Source: Iris pallida (taxonomy: Eukaryota; Streptophyta; Magnoliopsida; Asparagales; Iridaceae). From it: a stretch of DNA of 64,000 nt. The DNA lies in the NCBI GenBank assembly GCA_029216955.1, contig JANAVB010003400.1:19505425-19569424 (forward strand), given 5' to 3'. A program made the translations under genes and the position numbers. Positions 18,259-31,262 of this stretch are shown here, one piece after another. Under the pieces are notes generated by a model that had not been told where the DNA came from, ran no database searches, and saw only the letters and a program-made list of their open reading frames with translations. The first letter of the stretch is position 1. Every line of letters begins with the position of its first letter.

Positions 18259-21200
18259 ATTGGATATTCACCATTAATTAGTTGGTGGTGTATGCACATT
18301 TGTTGCCTCTTTAAAACCTTACTAAGAAAAATCTAGTAGAAAAAAATCTTAGACAAGGAAAAAGAGTACAATGCGCAAAACTCAAAAAAATTCTTCATGA
18401 GTCATACTCTCCCTCGATATAATGGATCTGTAACAGCAAGTTTGTCTGATGATTAAGTTGTCACATGCCTATTCCGTGTACCAACTTCTGAAATGTGGAC
18501 TTTGGTAGTGCCTTGGTCAACAAATCGGCTAAGTTTTCATTTGATCTTACTTGCTTGGCTTCGATCACTTTCGTCTTTTGGAGCTCATGTGCATAAAATG
18601 TGTTTGGCAAAAATTGCTTATTCGATCTCCTATGATGAATCCTCTCGGACTTGCGCAGTGCAAACCATATTTTCTTTGAATATTATTGTAGGCTCATTTG
18701 TAACTGTGGGTAATTGATAATTTACTCGTATATGATGATCGATCGCAACCACACACTTTCTCTTGTTGCTTCTTGTAATACAATTAATTCTGCATGGTTA
18801 GAGGAAGCTGCTACTGAACCTTGCTTTGTTGATCGCCAAGATATAGCTGCATGGTTATTAATAAACACATAACTTGTTTAGAAGCAACCCTTATGAGGGT
18901 CAGAAAGATATTTGAGTCTGCACAACCAACTAGACAAGAATTGTCAGTAGAATCACATAAATAAAATAATCTCATGTCAGTTATTCTACAAAAATATCTC
19001 AATATGTGTTTAACTACATTCCAATGTCTAAGTGTAGGTGCAAAACTATGTCTAGATAATAAATTAAAAAGAAATGCAACATCTGGTCTTGTGCATTGTG
19101 TTAAATATAGTAATGCTCCAATAGCACTTAAATACGATATTTCAGGGCCAAGAATTTTTTCATCTTATCCCTTTGGTCGAAATGGATCTTTATCCAAATC
19201 CAAACTCCGTACAACCATAGGTGTACTAAGTAGATGTGCTTTGTCCATTCTGAATCATTTTAAAAACTTTTCAATATATCAAAATTGATGCACTAATATT
19301 CCACTGAACTTCGTTTATTTACAAATCGAGACAAAGCTTTGTCTTTCCCAAGTCTTTCATTTCAAATTCATTCTTCAAATAGTTTGCAGTTTTCTCTAAT
19401 TCTGCAGGAGACCCGATCAGGTTTATATCATCCACATATACTGCTACTATAGAAAATCCATTCTCGGATTTCTTAATGAAGATACATGGACAAAATTGAC
19501 TATTTTTATATCCTTCCTTAGTCAAATATATACTAAGACGATTATACCACATTCTTCTGGATTGTTTCAACCCATATAATGCTCATCTAAGTTTAATTGA
19601 ACACATGCCCTTTGACTTAGTCTCTCGCATTGTAAATCCTTCTAGAATTTTCATATAGATGTCAGTATCTAAGTCTCCATACAAATATGTAGTTACAACA
19701 TCCATAAGTCTCATATCAAGATTTTCAGAAACTGCGAGACTAATTAGATATCTAAAACTAATGACATACATAACTGGAAAGTATGTCTCAACATAGTCAA
19801 TTCTAGGTCTTTAAGAGAAACCTTGTGCTACAAGTCAAACTTTGTATCTTTCAACTTCATTCCACTCATTTCGTTTTCTCACGAACACCCATTTATAACC
19901 AACAGGGTTTATGCCCTTTTGTGTTTCTACTATAGATCCAAACATACCACGTTTTTCTAAAAAATTTAATTCTGCTTGAATAGCATATTTCTAGATTGGT
20001 CAATCTTTTTTTTGTCGACTTTCATTTATACGTGGTTCATTTTCACAACCATCATTGTCCTTTGATATTTCAGTAGCTACTGCATAGCTAAATATGTCAT
20101 CATGACAAGTACTTTTCTATTCTACAATTCACCTGAACGTGCATGGAATATCGAGATCTTTTCATTTTCAGGTACCTGTGCCTCTCCAGGGACATCCATA
20201 GGCATTTCAGTAAATTTGAAAACATGCACATCTTCATTATTTGTTTTTATAGCTCCGACCACTATTGGGCTTTTATCAGGGCAAGATGTTTCATTAGCTC
20301 TCATCTTTCTAGGAGCACTATCCTTGGAACCTATAGGCCTACCACGATTTTGACGTGTAGTAGTAGAGTATTTGTCGTCTTGTTTGGATTTTGTCTACTT
20401 GGAACAATGATTTTGGCTGGCACATGTGATCTAATTACCTTTGCGGCATCATTAAATGTATCAGGTAATTGATTTACAATTTCTTGCAAATGTATAATTC
20501 TTCTTGTCTCATAATCACATTGTGGAGTTCTTGGATCTTGATGAGATAGAGTAGGCGTATTTCATGTCAATTCATGTCGTTCATTAGCAATGGATTGTTC
20601 TATATGAACAATTTGTTGCTTACCTCCTCCTAACGGCAGGAAGACTCTCTCATCAAATTGGCAATCACCAAATCTTATAGTAAAGATATCACCAGTCATT
20701 AGTTTCAAATATCTTATTATGGAAGAAGACTCAAAACTAATGTATATTTCTAAACATCATTGGGGACCCATCTTAGTTCTTTTGGAAGATGAAACTGGGA
20801 TATATACTGCACATCCAAACTTTCTCAAATATAAATGTTTGGGTGTTTACCATTAACAAGTTGTATATGTAAAAAAGATATGGTAGACAATAGGTCTAAA
20901 TTTAACTAGAGATGTAACATGTAAAATATCATGTCCCCAAGCCTCAGTTTGCAAACCAGATTGCATTAGTAGAGGTCCAACTATAAGTTGGAGATATTTA
21001 ATACATGAATCAGCTAACCCAATCCCTAATAATGTACTATCAAAAACTTATGAGATAAATTTTTCGGTATTGCTAAGTCTAATTAACTTAATCTAATTAT
21101 CAGGAAACTGAAATCTAAGTTTAACAATTTGGACCAAAAGACAAAAAAAAAAGATTTCTAATAGACAATAGACAATCATATGACTATCTAGTAGATGCAT

Positions 21201-22700
21201 CTATGAGTACCACAAAATATCAATTAAAAAAGGACCGCTAACAGGGTGAATATGACCACAAATGTCTTCTTATATTCTTTACAAGAAAATAGGAGACTCA
21301 TTCTTAACTTCTAGAAAAGATGATCTAGTTATAAACTTTTCTTGTAAATAAGGAACACATAAGTGATTCTTCGATAAGCCAAGATCATAATTTTCCAATA
21401 AATGACCACAAGAAGTATCAATGATCCGATTGAACATAGTTTGTCCCAAATGACCCAAACGGTCATGTCAAATGCTAAATAAGACATGATCATTGGCTTT
21501 ATATTTTGCCACATTCATATGAGATTCTTTAAAATGTTATACCAATGGTGGTGTAATACAAACCCACCAAAAGATAAAAGAATTCTTTTAATGTGAGCCT
21601 TTTGCTTCCAACATTAGATGTGATATGTAATGTCTCTTTTATCATTTTGAGTTTCAATATGGTACCCATTTTACGTATATCCTTGAAACTTAACAAATTT
21701 CTTTTTAAAATGCTTGAATATAACCCATTCTTCAAATAGGTTTGAGTACCATTAGGTAACATGATGTGTGCTCTTCCAAAGTTTTCAATTATATGGGTTG
21801 GTCCAGCTATTGTTGACACTTTATGCATGTCAAATACTAACTTTGAGAAAAACTTTTGATTCTTCAAAATCATATGTGTTGTAGCACTATCTTCCAAACA
21901 CATATCCAAGTCATTTTTCTTGGATTCTTTGAGTCTGTCAACCTCTTGTTGAGTAGCTCGACATTGCTTAAACCAATGTCCATCTTTGTCACATATATGA
22001 CAAGCATTACTACTCCTATTTGATTTACATGAAGCAAAAAAAATTAAGTATTTCAAATGATAATATCATATTATAGAAATGTGATTCCAAATTTATAATA
22101 AAGATTTCCAATAGAACAAACTCTGGTGGCCTAGACATTGCATGATGAAAACCAAAAATGACTTCAAATGTAAATAGTTTATAAGTACTTGAAATAAAAC
22201 ATAAATTGATCGAGTGCTCATTCAATGGAAGGTGAATTTTCAATCATCTCCTCAAACTATTCGTTTGTAACTTTATCTCCGTTTTGATCCTCAAAAAGTC
22301 GGATCGAAACAATTATTATTTGGTTTATTTTGAGGATTTCAATTTCCTTTAGTGTGTGTTGTCCACTTGTTTCATTTATTGTTTTTTGAAACACTGCTTC
22401 CACCTTTGTAAGGTTGATAACCATGATCACATCTCCCACGTCCTCCACCACATTCCAAAATTGGCATTTGTCTTAGGAATTGTCATTGACCTAGTTGGTC
22501 TAGAGTTGTGATTTTTTCATGTGAACGTTTTTATTTGCCTCTGCTAAAAGGAGACAAGTCACCAGTTCAGAGTATTTTGTGAAGCATCTTTCACGATATT
22601 GTTGCTGCAAAAGCACATTATTTGCATGAAAAGAAGAGAGGATTCTCTCAATCATTTGAGTCTCTGTTACTTTTTCTCCGCACAATCCAAGATGAGAATT
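18259..22700 (-). pseudogene. Degraded Copia gag-pol of the outer element
   Basis: Minus-strand Copia fragments in normal order, broken by many stops. Near 22500-22685 there is a Gag piece (ERILSSFHANNVLLQQQYRE). At 21529-22056 there is a zinc knuckle CHICDKDGHWFKQC followed by a decayed protease site (DSATTHMIL, normally DSGA). Integrase sequence between about 19850 and 21500 is only patchily readable. RT pieces lie at 19583-19771 (MDVVTTYLYGDLD) and 19319-19570 (YVDD in VAVYVDDINLIGSP). RNase H remnants lie near 18811-19002 (LVGCADSN). It is clearly inactive and the oldest of the three Copia copies. Confidence 0.85.
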
Positions 22701-23473
22701 ACAATATTAAACATAGCATATTAATTTTTTATATCATTTTTGTAGTCATGGTATCTTAGATTCAACCATTCTCTTTGAGCAGTCAGAAGGATTACCATCC
22801 TTTGGTGGTCAAATCTATCATTTAGAGATGTCCACAAATTCTGGATCCTCACATAGATATTTTGTCTTTAGATCATCATGGATATGATGTCATAGGAAAA
22901 TCAAAGCCTTAGACTTGGCTTCAGAAGATTCTTTATTTTCTTCTTAATAGTACCATCAAACTTGTTGGACTGCAATTACAATTTTGCATACAATTGTCAT
23001 GATAAATAATTGCATTCGCTCACATCAAGAGATTTGAATTCAAGTTTTACAAGACTTGACATCTATACGGCAAAAAAATAATTATATTAGATGTAAATTA
23101 ATTTAAATGATAAAATTGATAACCGTTTTCAAGATTACAAAACTTCACATATACAATGTGATGAAACGTTATCAAAGAATATTATATCTTATGTGTATCA
23201 CATATACAACAATGTGATAAAACACTATCGAAGATTATGTCTTATGTGTATCACATATACAACAATGTGATCACTATATAATAATATATTTTGGGTACTT
23301 TTTTTTTATAATTCGATTCACATATACAACAATATGGAGTAGTATATTATAGAATTCAAACAAATAAAATAATAGAAATAACAAATTCACATAAACTAAT
23401 TTAGTGTAATTAACTAATTCCAAATAAGTGAAAAAAATTCAAGATATTCTAGATTGATTTCATAGTTCATATG

Positions 23474-23567
<94 letters not shown>

Positions 23568-23863
23568 AGATTTATATATAATCTTAAATAGATTATCATA
23601 AATTTTATATTTGAATGAAATTGTGAACATCTTCAATACAAATTTAGATTTAAAACAACAAAAAGAAAGTAGATCTAGAAAACTTACGTTCAAATCAATC
23701 TATAAACACATAAATTAAACATATGTTTAATTTTACTAAAACATGCATGTATCTGAGTATACAAGATTAGACTTACCTCTTCAATACCTTTCTTTTGTTG
23801 AGAGAAATATTTTTCCTTATGTAAAATATTTCTTCCTTTTTCTATTTCCTAGAGCAATGGTGA
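22701..23863. other. Outer Copia 5' region between gag and 5' LTR
   Basis: AT-rich, degraded sequence, including tandem-like ATCACATATACAACAATGTGAT segments near 23140-23330 and a (TA)n tract. The primer binding site beside the LTR (TCACCATTGCTCTAGG on minus) does not match initiator-Met well. Confidence 0.55.
23477..23561. repeat. (TA)n microsatellite
   Basis: About 85 nt of pure AT/TA dinucleotides within the outer Copia. Spurious Ile-Tyr reading frames across it are not genes. Confidence 0.95.
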
Positions 23864-24136
23864 TGATAACCTATTATAAAGTAAAGAGATGGAGATTATT
23901 ATAAAATAAAGAGATGGAGATAGAAAAATGGAGGAGATTGTTTCTTCATTCACTTGTCTCAATCAACTTGAGAAGAGCCCCTTATATAGGCTTACAATGG
24001 AGGTTAACATCATGATGATAATTAAAAGAAGAAATGTCAAAAGCCATAGGTTATGGATAACCAAAAGTCATAGGTTATAGATAATGCATAGGTTATGTAG
24101 ACCAAATAATAATGTGAATTATCCATATTTACAACA
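23864..24136 (-). repeat. Outer Copia 5' LTR (273 bp)
   Basis: The intact LTR copy. It contains a short direct duplication of the TAAAGTAAAGAGATGGAGAT segment not present in the left copy. It is the reference that shows where the Tork-like element inserted (between CCCCTTATATA and GGCTTAC). Confidence 0.88.
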
Positions 24137-24520
24137 GATATAGTATTATAAATGAACAATCACTACTTAGTTAACATAGATGAGGGTATTTTTGGAACAA
24201 AAACTTCCATGGTAAAGTTTGCCTTTTTTCATTATAAATGAACATGTGCCTTGTACGTATTTCATAATACTTGGAAAGAGCAAATAACATCCTCCTTAAT
24301 TTTTTTTTATAGGTAATTACATAACTACACATATTAAATTTAATGAACAATTTTAATTAGTAAACATAAATGAGGCAATTTTTGGAACAAAAAATTCCAC
24401 CATGAAGTCTACTTTTCTCATTATATATTATTATAGATTACATAACTATCAATATTAAATTTAATGAATAATTTTAATTAGTAAACATAAAGGAGACATT
24501 TTTGGAACAAAACATTCCAT
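24137..24520 (-). mobile_element. Helitron-like repeat copies, nested
   Basis: At least two and probably three partial copies of the family seen at 805-1007, sharing AAACATAGATGAGGGTATTT-like and GGTAATTACATAACTA segments. One copy spans about 24246-24436. Its hairpin-like CATGTGCCTTGTACGTA lies at the left, and the minus-strand TCTATAATAATATATAATG edge at the right. None has a clear CTAG terminus, so the assignment is by similarity. Confidence 0.45.
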
Positions 24521-24540
24521 GGTATATATATATATATATA
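24521..24540. repeat. Putative LINE target site duplication, 3' side
   Basis: GG followed by nine TA units. The same GG(TA)n begins at 29820 on the other side of the LINE. The match is 20 nt, but it is low-complexity and could be coincidental. Confidence 0.45.
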
Positions 24541-24631
24541 TTTTTTGAAGGGAATGGGTAATTTTATTGAATAAGAAATGTGTACAAGTTCTCAATGCCC
24601 GTAACAAGTAATCTCTCCCTCTCATAAACAA

Positions 24632-25255
24632 TTAGTTAGAGAGGAATTCTATATCCTGTCTAATATTGGCTGTAATTCTAGCAATAGAGTGAAATTCAGC
24701 ATCAAAGATCCTCCGATTCCTTTCGTGCCAGACGTGCCAAACAGCCGATAGGAGACGTAATCGAGCCCTGTAATAGATTTCTCGGCCCTGATTCTTTGTC
24801 TGGATAATACCCTCCACTATGGCCTGTATTCCCGTCCCTTGCTCATGTTTGATACCAATTTCATCACACAAGCTTTTCCATACGCAATCGGAGAATACGC
24901 ATTGGAAAAATAAATGCTCACAGGTCTCCATAAATTGATAACATAATACACAATTCGTGCTTCCCAACTGTACTCCAAACCGGGCAAGCCTATCCCTTGT
25001 GAGCAGTCTGTTTTTTATTGCTTTGAACAAACATAGTTGCATCTTTGTTGCAGCTCCATTAAACCACACCACCTCCGCCCATGGGACGGTGGAATCATGT
25101 GTGCGCAGCAGATCATAAATCAGTTTGGAATTGAATGAATCTTCCTTAGTTTTCTCCCAGACCCACATGTCCATTTGGGCCTCGGCGTCTATAGGAACTA
25201 GCTCAATTTCATTCGCAAACCATCTCCCTATACTGTGCATGGGTTTGTGTTCCAT
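24632..25255 (-). pseudogene. LINE ORF2 C-terminal part, RVT zinc finger
   Basis: The final 200 residues of ORF2, in a different frame from the RT by a shift near 25240. It shows the plant reverse-transcriptase zinc-binding pattern (LFKAIKNRLLTRDRLARFG, then CVLCYQFMETCEHLFFQC) and ends after a WHERNRRIF segment. Such domains help bind nucleic acid in L1-type elements. Confidence 0.85.
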
Positions 25256-26685
25256 GCGCCTTCACAAATAATGGCTTGCACTTGTTCATTGCTGCCCATA
25301 AGCTCAAAGACAGGCCATCTGAGGCGGTCGGTCAGGGACTTATGTCCGAACCAAGGGTCGAACCACAAGCTTGTGGTAGTGCCATCACAGATAGCTCGGC
25401 AAATATTCTCCTTCAACCACGGCCGCAACCTTAAAATATGCTTGAAGGTTACCGAAAAATTATTATCTATTTTCTGGATCCAAAAATTATTGCCTCTCAA
25501 ATAACGGATGTTAATCCATCTAGCCCACATTGATTTCCCTGAGAGGAATTTCCAAGCTAATCTTGTCATCGCTACTTCGCGCAATACTTGTAAAGATAGC
25601 AAGCCGACTCTGCCTTCTTCTTTAGTTTTGCAAAGATCAGCCCACGCTATTTGGTGCATTCCTCCACGCCAGACGAAGTTGGCACACATATTTTCGATAT
25701 TCTTAATGGTCTTCTCGGGGATATATAATGCTTGAAGCCAATAATTCACTATCGCCCATATCACCGATCGGACAAGTTCTAATCTGCCTCCGAAAGAAAG
25801 AAGTTGAGCTTGCCACCCTTCTAATCTACCTTGGACGTATTGTGTCAATCCCTGACAGTCAGCGTCCCGAGCATAGTTGATGGACAATGGGATCCCAAGA
25901 TACTTGACCGACAATTGGCCAATCTCGATCTGAAGCCTGTGAGCCAGCTCCTCCTTTCCTGCACAATTCTTATTGAAGTATACATTACTTTTGTCCCTGT
26001 TCAGTTGCAAACCTGTCCAACGTCCGAAGTCCTCAATTAACTCATTCAACGCTGCAATCGAGCTTTCAGAAGGCTCAATAAAAACCAATAAGTCATCCGC
26101 ATATATAAGATGGGAGACAGTCGGGTTTATGCGTCTGTAGAGAGGTGTTATCCTTCCATGGTGTACAGCTATATCCATCAGGCACGATAGATATTCCATA
26201 ACTACGGTGAACAAGTACGGTGATAGGGGGTCACCCTGGCGTAACCCCCTAGAGCTTCCAAAAAACCCGTAAGGCTGCCCTTGGATAATAATCGAAAAAG
26301 TAGGTGTCATAATACATTCTTTTATCCTGTCCACCCACCAATCCGCAAATCCCATGCTTCTGAGAATTGAGCAGACGAAGCTTCTATTAACGGTATCATA
26401 CGCTTTCCAGAGGTCGAGTTTGATACAGCCCTTCTTTCCACCTGGCTTGTTGAATTCTCTTATCATCTCATGGGCTAGTAAACAATTATCCGTGATGCAT
26501 CTACCCTTGATAAAAGCAGCTTGATTCTCCGAAATAAGCTCTTGTAGAATATCCTGCATCCGATCACACATAACAGAAGTAATAATTTTGTAAATAAAAT
26601 TACAGCAAGATATTGGACGAAAGTCACCCAGTTCCGATGCGCCCTCCTTCTTCGGAATGAGAGTTAAGAAAGTATGATTGATTTC
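25228..26685 (-). pseudogene. LINE ORF2 reverse transcriptase core
   Basis: Reads on from the endonuclease part after a one-base loss near 26685. Characteristic L1 RT blocks are visible: GDFRPISCCN, NQAAFIKGR, LDLWKAYDTVNRSF (first Asp), GLRQGDPLSPYLF and the YADD active site (HLIYADDLLVFIE). RT function requires the broken upstream and downstream frames, so the copy is not expected to be autonomous. Confidence 0.9.
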
Positions 26686-26687
26686 CT

Positions 26688-28148
26688 TCAGAAACGTCCA
26701 TTGGTGAAGAAATCGTGCACCACATCTAGCACCTGAAATTTAATATTATTCCAGTGTTTCTTATAGAACCCTGCATTGAAGCCATCAGGGCCCGGCGCTT
26801 TATTTGGGTCCGCCTTCTTGATAATCTTCTCTATTTCCTCCATATTGATGGGCTGGCTCAGCTTGCTATTACCATGGTCAGTGACAATCCTCTTACATGT
26901 AATATCAGGAAAAGTATTATCATAAGTACTTTGATTGTAAAGATTACTGAAGTAACCTATAGCTTCCTCGACAATGCCTTCGACCCCTGTTACTACTTTC
27001 CCTTCCGTATCTATGATGGAGCCAATACTGTTCCTGTGCTGCCGCGCTCGGATTGTAGCGTGGTAAAATTTTGAGCACCGATCACCCTCCTTAAGCCATG
27101 TGCACTTCGCCCTTTGTTGGAGGCTAACTTCCTCTTTGAAGCGACAGCGCCGTATCGCCTCCTGTGCGATTACCTCTCTGGCCGCCCATACAGAGTCTGA
27201 GGGATCGGCTTGTAAATGATCTTGCACTTCTCTAAGTTCCTTCTCCATCTCTTCAATCCTGTCCTTGGGCCGCTTACTATTCCAAGCTTTCAAAGCTTGT
27301 TTGACAGATTTAAGTTTAGAAATAAACTAATATTGGGTATTACCTGATACTTCTCTTGTGAGATTGGCGTCAATCACCTCCTGGTACCCATCTTCGAGCG
27401 GCCAAGAGTTGTTGAATCTGAACGGACGTCGGCGAGTTGGCCGGTCAGCTACCATGCGTATCAATAGCGGAGTATGATCGCTTGTGCCTTTGTGTAGGCC
27501 TTCGGACCTGCTACACGGAAAGATCTCGATCCATTTGGAGTTGCAAATAGTCCTATCTAACTGACAGGAGATACGGTTGGACGCGGAGCTGTTATCCCAT
27601 GACCATAAGTGCCCGAATTTGGTTAATGTAGTCAACCCGGATGTGAGAAGGCAGTCTTGGAAATCCGCAAGTATGACTTGAGGCACCACCCGACCTCCCC
27701 TCTTCTCGTCCTCAGAAAGAATAGCATTGAAGTCCCCACTCAAAACCAGAGGAAGTTGATTCGCTACCTCAGCTTCTATTTTGATAATATCTTTCCATAG
27801 CTGATGACACAGTCTTTTGTCATTATGCCCATACACCGCACCCACTATGCAACGAAAACCCCCTTTGTTACACAGTTCAACAACAATGAGTTGTTCAGAA
27901 AGAAACTTAAGTTGACCCGTCCAACTACGGGTATCCCACATGACCCAAATACGAGCCATCTCTCCTAACTGAAGATTGTGCACAGCTTCCCAGAGATGTG
28001 GAACGCGCCTGTTCAGTTTATCCACCGATTTGATTTTACTCTCCAGTATGGATACTATATTGTATTTATTTCTCTTCACTACATTTAATATCTCGCGCCA
28101 TTTACCTATGGAGTTCGCTCCGCGAACATTCCATGTTATGGCCGACAT
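26688..28148 (-). pseudogene. LINE ORF2 endonuclease and N-terminal RT, one stop
   Basis: The ATG at 28148 directly follows the ORF1 stop. The apurinic/apyrimidinic-type endonuclease is readable to 27327: WNVRGAN, a catalytic Glu in SILESK, LVLSGDFNAIL and GTSDHTPLLI. A TAG at 27327-27329 then interrupts the frame. The same frame continues with LKSVKQALKAWN and WLKEGDRCSKFYHA to a frameshift near 26685. Endonuclease residues look intact, but the stop would cut ORF2 before RT. Confidence 0.88.
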
Positions 28149-29750
28149 TTAAGACTCTGGCTGAGGGTCCTGATTGCTCATCTCACTCCCCCTAGGACAT
28201 GTCGGGGGGTCAGATTGTTCCTCCACTTGATTCCCAATACCGTCTGGCATATTCGTACTTCCTCGTAGCATTAATGTCCACTTAGGATTTACTGAGGTCA
28301 GCGCCATACCTGGATCCTCCGACCCTGTTGATTTGTCCATATGCACATCCTCGTCGTCGTGACTCTCGACTCTTCTCCTGGCTCTGCTATTAAAATCATC
28401 AATCTTCTCCAATTGTTCTGCCTGACAGGATTGCCTATCTTCTTCACTCATCCGATGTTGGTGTTGTTGAGACTCAACGACAACCAATGCACGATCAAGA
28501 CTTGTTTCCTCCGTTTGCGCTTGTTCTGGTCCCGGACGCTTCCCTAGGATTGAAGACGTTGCAGCAACTCGTCTCTCTATTCCTCCTTCTCCGTTAGCAT
28601 CTTGTTCCATGGGGCATTGTTCTGCATTCTCGTTTGTTGAAATTCCTCCATCCTTGCTAATACCCATCGTCACATCACCCTCTTCTTCGACCTGCTTGTT
28701 ATTCGATTGCCCGTTGAGTCCCAAGTTAACTTCATCTCTAGGCGGGTCGAGACAATTTGTCTTCACATGCCCGAAACACCTACAGTTGGCGCACGAAGGC
28801 GGCACCCATTCATATTCTATTTCCTGTGTTGTCCACTTCCCATTAGGAAGCACCAGGTCTATTTTCCTTGGGAGCGTATCTGAAGCCGTGATCTCAACGA
28901 AAATGCGCGCATAGGATAGACGTTGTCTCCGTGCGGTGGGGAGATCGGTCCGGATAGGTCTGCCAACCATGCTTGCCATCTTCATTATGGAAGGGATACT
29001 CCACAGTTGGGGGGACAGCCAGGGTAAGCGTATCCATATTGGGACCGTAGTTAGACGATCCTTCTCGAAATTTGATTCCGGGAACCATCTCTTCAGTACC
29101 ACCAGGCGCCCGTCAAAAGTCCAGGGACCACCCTCCAGAATCCTCTCCATGTCTTCCGCGTATGCAAATTTGATGAAATAGAAACCATTCTCACGCGAGA
29201 ATATTTCCATCTCCCCTTTAGGACGCCAAACCCTATGTGCGTATGCTCGCAACTGGCCGTAGAAAGGCCTATTCCCCATTACGTATAGAATCAGCGTATT
29301 CTTCCAATACTCCGTCGTTTCCTGCATGTCCTCCTTTGTTATCTCCACCACTCTCGAACCATTAATCACGCTCGGTTCGACGTATTGTAGATCAACCTCT
29401 TCCTGTATAGGTGCCGGTCTGCAGATCTCCACCCAGGACACCGGTTTAGAGCTTGATGGATTTCTTCCCCCTTGCTCTGGGATATTCAGGACAGGGGACT
29501 TCCCCTTGTTCTTCTCAGCATTATTGTTATTCTTTCCTTGGTCGGCCCCCTTGCCATTGCCCTCTACTACCGGACTCTTCATCGTGGGGCGGATCCCCTG
29601 CTGTTGCTGTGTCGCCCCAATGGGACGCAACTCCCGTCGAGTCCATTGGGATCTTCCCGTGGGAGGATGACCGACCGCCTGCCGAGTTCCTCGTTGATCC
29701 ACGGGCTTGGGTTTCCTCCTGCGCTCCACTGTCGTCCAACCCCCGGCCAA
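28149..29750 (-). CDS. LINE ORF1, DUF4283-type with zinc knuckle (533 aa)
   Basis: Uninterrupted 533-residue ORF1. The N-terminal 100 residues are basic and low complexity (NNNN, QQQQ). The central part resembles plant DUF4283 ([51 protein letters not shown]). It is followed by a CCHC-type knuckle [14 protein letters not shown]. The tail is acidic and Gln-rich. In plant L1 elements this protein coats the RNA. Its TAA stop is immediately followed by the ATG of ORF2, in the same frame. Confidence 0.88.
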   Translation of the reverse strand: MAGGWTTVERRRKPKPVDQRGTRQAVGHPPTGRSQWTRRELRPIGATQQQQGIRPTMKSPVVEGNGKGADQGKNNNNAEKNKGKSPVLNIPEQGGRNPSSSKPVSWVEICRPAPIQEEVDLQYVEPSVINGSRVVEITKEDMQETTEYWKNTLILYVMGNRPFYGQLRAYAHRVWRPKGEMEIFSRENGFYFIKFAYAEDMERILEGGPWTFDGRLVVLKRWFPESNFEKDRLTTVPIWIRLPWLSPQLWSIPSIMKMASMVGRPIRTDLPTARRQRLSYARIFVEITASDTLPRKIDLVLPNGKWTTQEIEYEWVPPSCANCRCFGHVKTNCLDPPRDEVNLGLNGQSNNKQVEEEGDVTMGISKDGGISTNENAEQCPMEQDANGEGGIERRVAATSSILGKRPGPEQAQTEETSLDRALVVVESQQHQHRMSEEDRQSCQAEQLEKIDDFNSRARRRVESHDDEDVHMDKSTGSEDPGMALTSVNPKWTLMLRGSTNMPDGIGNQVEEQSDPPTCPRGSEMSNQDPQPES

Positions 29751-29819
29751 GTCCCTGGTTGAGTCATCCCCTTCCTCGCTACTGGCATCCGGTCGGGCGC
29801 TCTTATCTTCCCTGCCGGC

Positions 29820-29821
29820 GG

Positions 29822-29873
<52 letters not shown>
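29820..29873. repeat. (TA)n microsatellite and putative 5'-side LINE TSD
   Basis: Starts GG(TA)n as at 24521, then an irregular TA array up to the inverted repeat. Confidence 0.7.
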
Positions 29874-29878
<5 letters not shown>

Positions 29879-29961
29879 TGCACGAGTAACCATGAGAGCG
29901 GCGCTAGGGTTTCCCCAAAATTCGGGGAAACCCTAGCGCCGCTCTCATGGTTACTCGTGCA

Positions 29962-29966
<5 letters not shown>
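29874..29966. repeat. Perfect 43-bp inverted repeat with 7-nt loop
   Basis: Arms at 29874-29916 and 29924-29966 are perfectly complementary, with loop AAAATTC. The arms are GC-rich (GCGGCGCTAGGGTTTCCCC) and include AAACCCTA, and they stand in an otherwise TA-only region. A (TAA)n run follows at once. It could be a tiny fold-back element, an inverted duplication made during LINE insertion, or an assembly or library hairpin artefact. Confidence 0.9.

Positions 29967-31262
<1,296 letters not shown>

Larger units (their letters stand above)
1030..24136 (-). mobile_element. Old degraded Ty1/Copia element hosting the nested insertions
   Basis: Two LTR copies bracket this element. The right one is intact at 23864-24136. 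The left one is split by the inner element into 1030-1126 and 18099-18252. Read on plus, the LTRs run TGATA...ACAACA, so on the coding strand they are TG...CA. A minus-strand purine tract (GGGGAG at 18253-18258) abuts the 3' LTR, which supports the boundary and orientation. Internal Copia gag, protease and RT fragments read on minus but carry many stops and frameshifts. No convincing TSD or tRNA primer site could be recognised. Without the nested elements it would be about 6.1 kb. Confidence 0.85.
24541..29819 (-). mobile_element. L1-type LINE retrotransposon, nearly full length, inactivated
   Basis: About 5.3 kb on minus. It has ORF1 (zinc-knuckle nucleic-acid binding), ORF2 endonuclease, RT and an RVT-type zinc finger. 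The 3' end has AATAAA (24563-24568) and a short A-run (six A) before the TA-rich flank. The 5' end is taken at the GG(TA)n border at 29820. ORF2 carries one stop (27327) and two frameshifts (about 26685 and 25240). Confidence 0.9.

Noticed and set aside
1030..24136. TSD of the outer Copia (AGTAT versus GATAT)
   Set aside because: The flanks do not match convincingly, and the surrounding repeats are similar to each other, so any match would be weak.
29453..29762. Plus-strand ORFs opposite LINE ORF1
   Set aside because: They are antisense to a recognised, longer ORF1 and have no motif.
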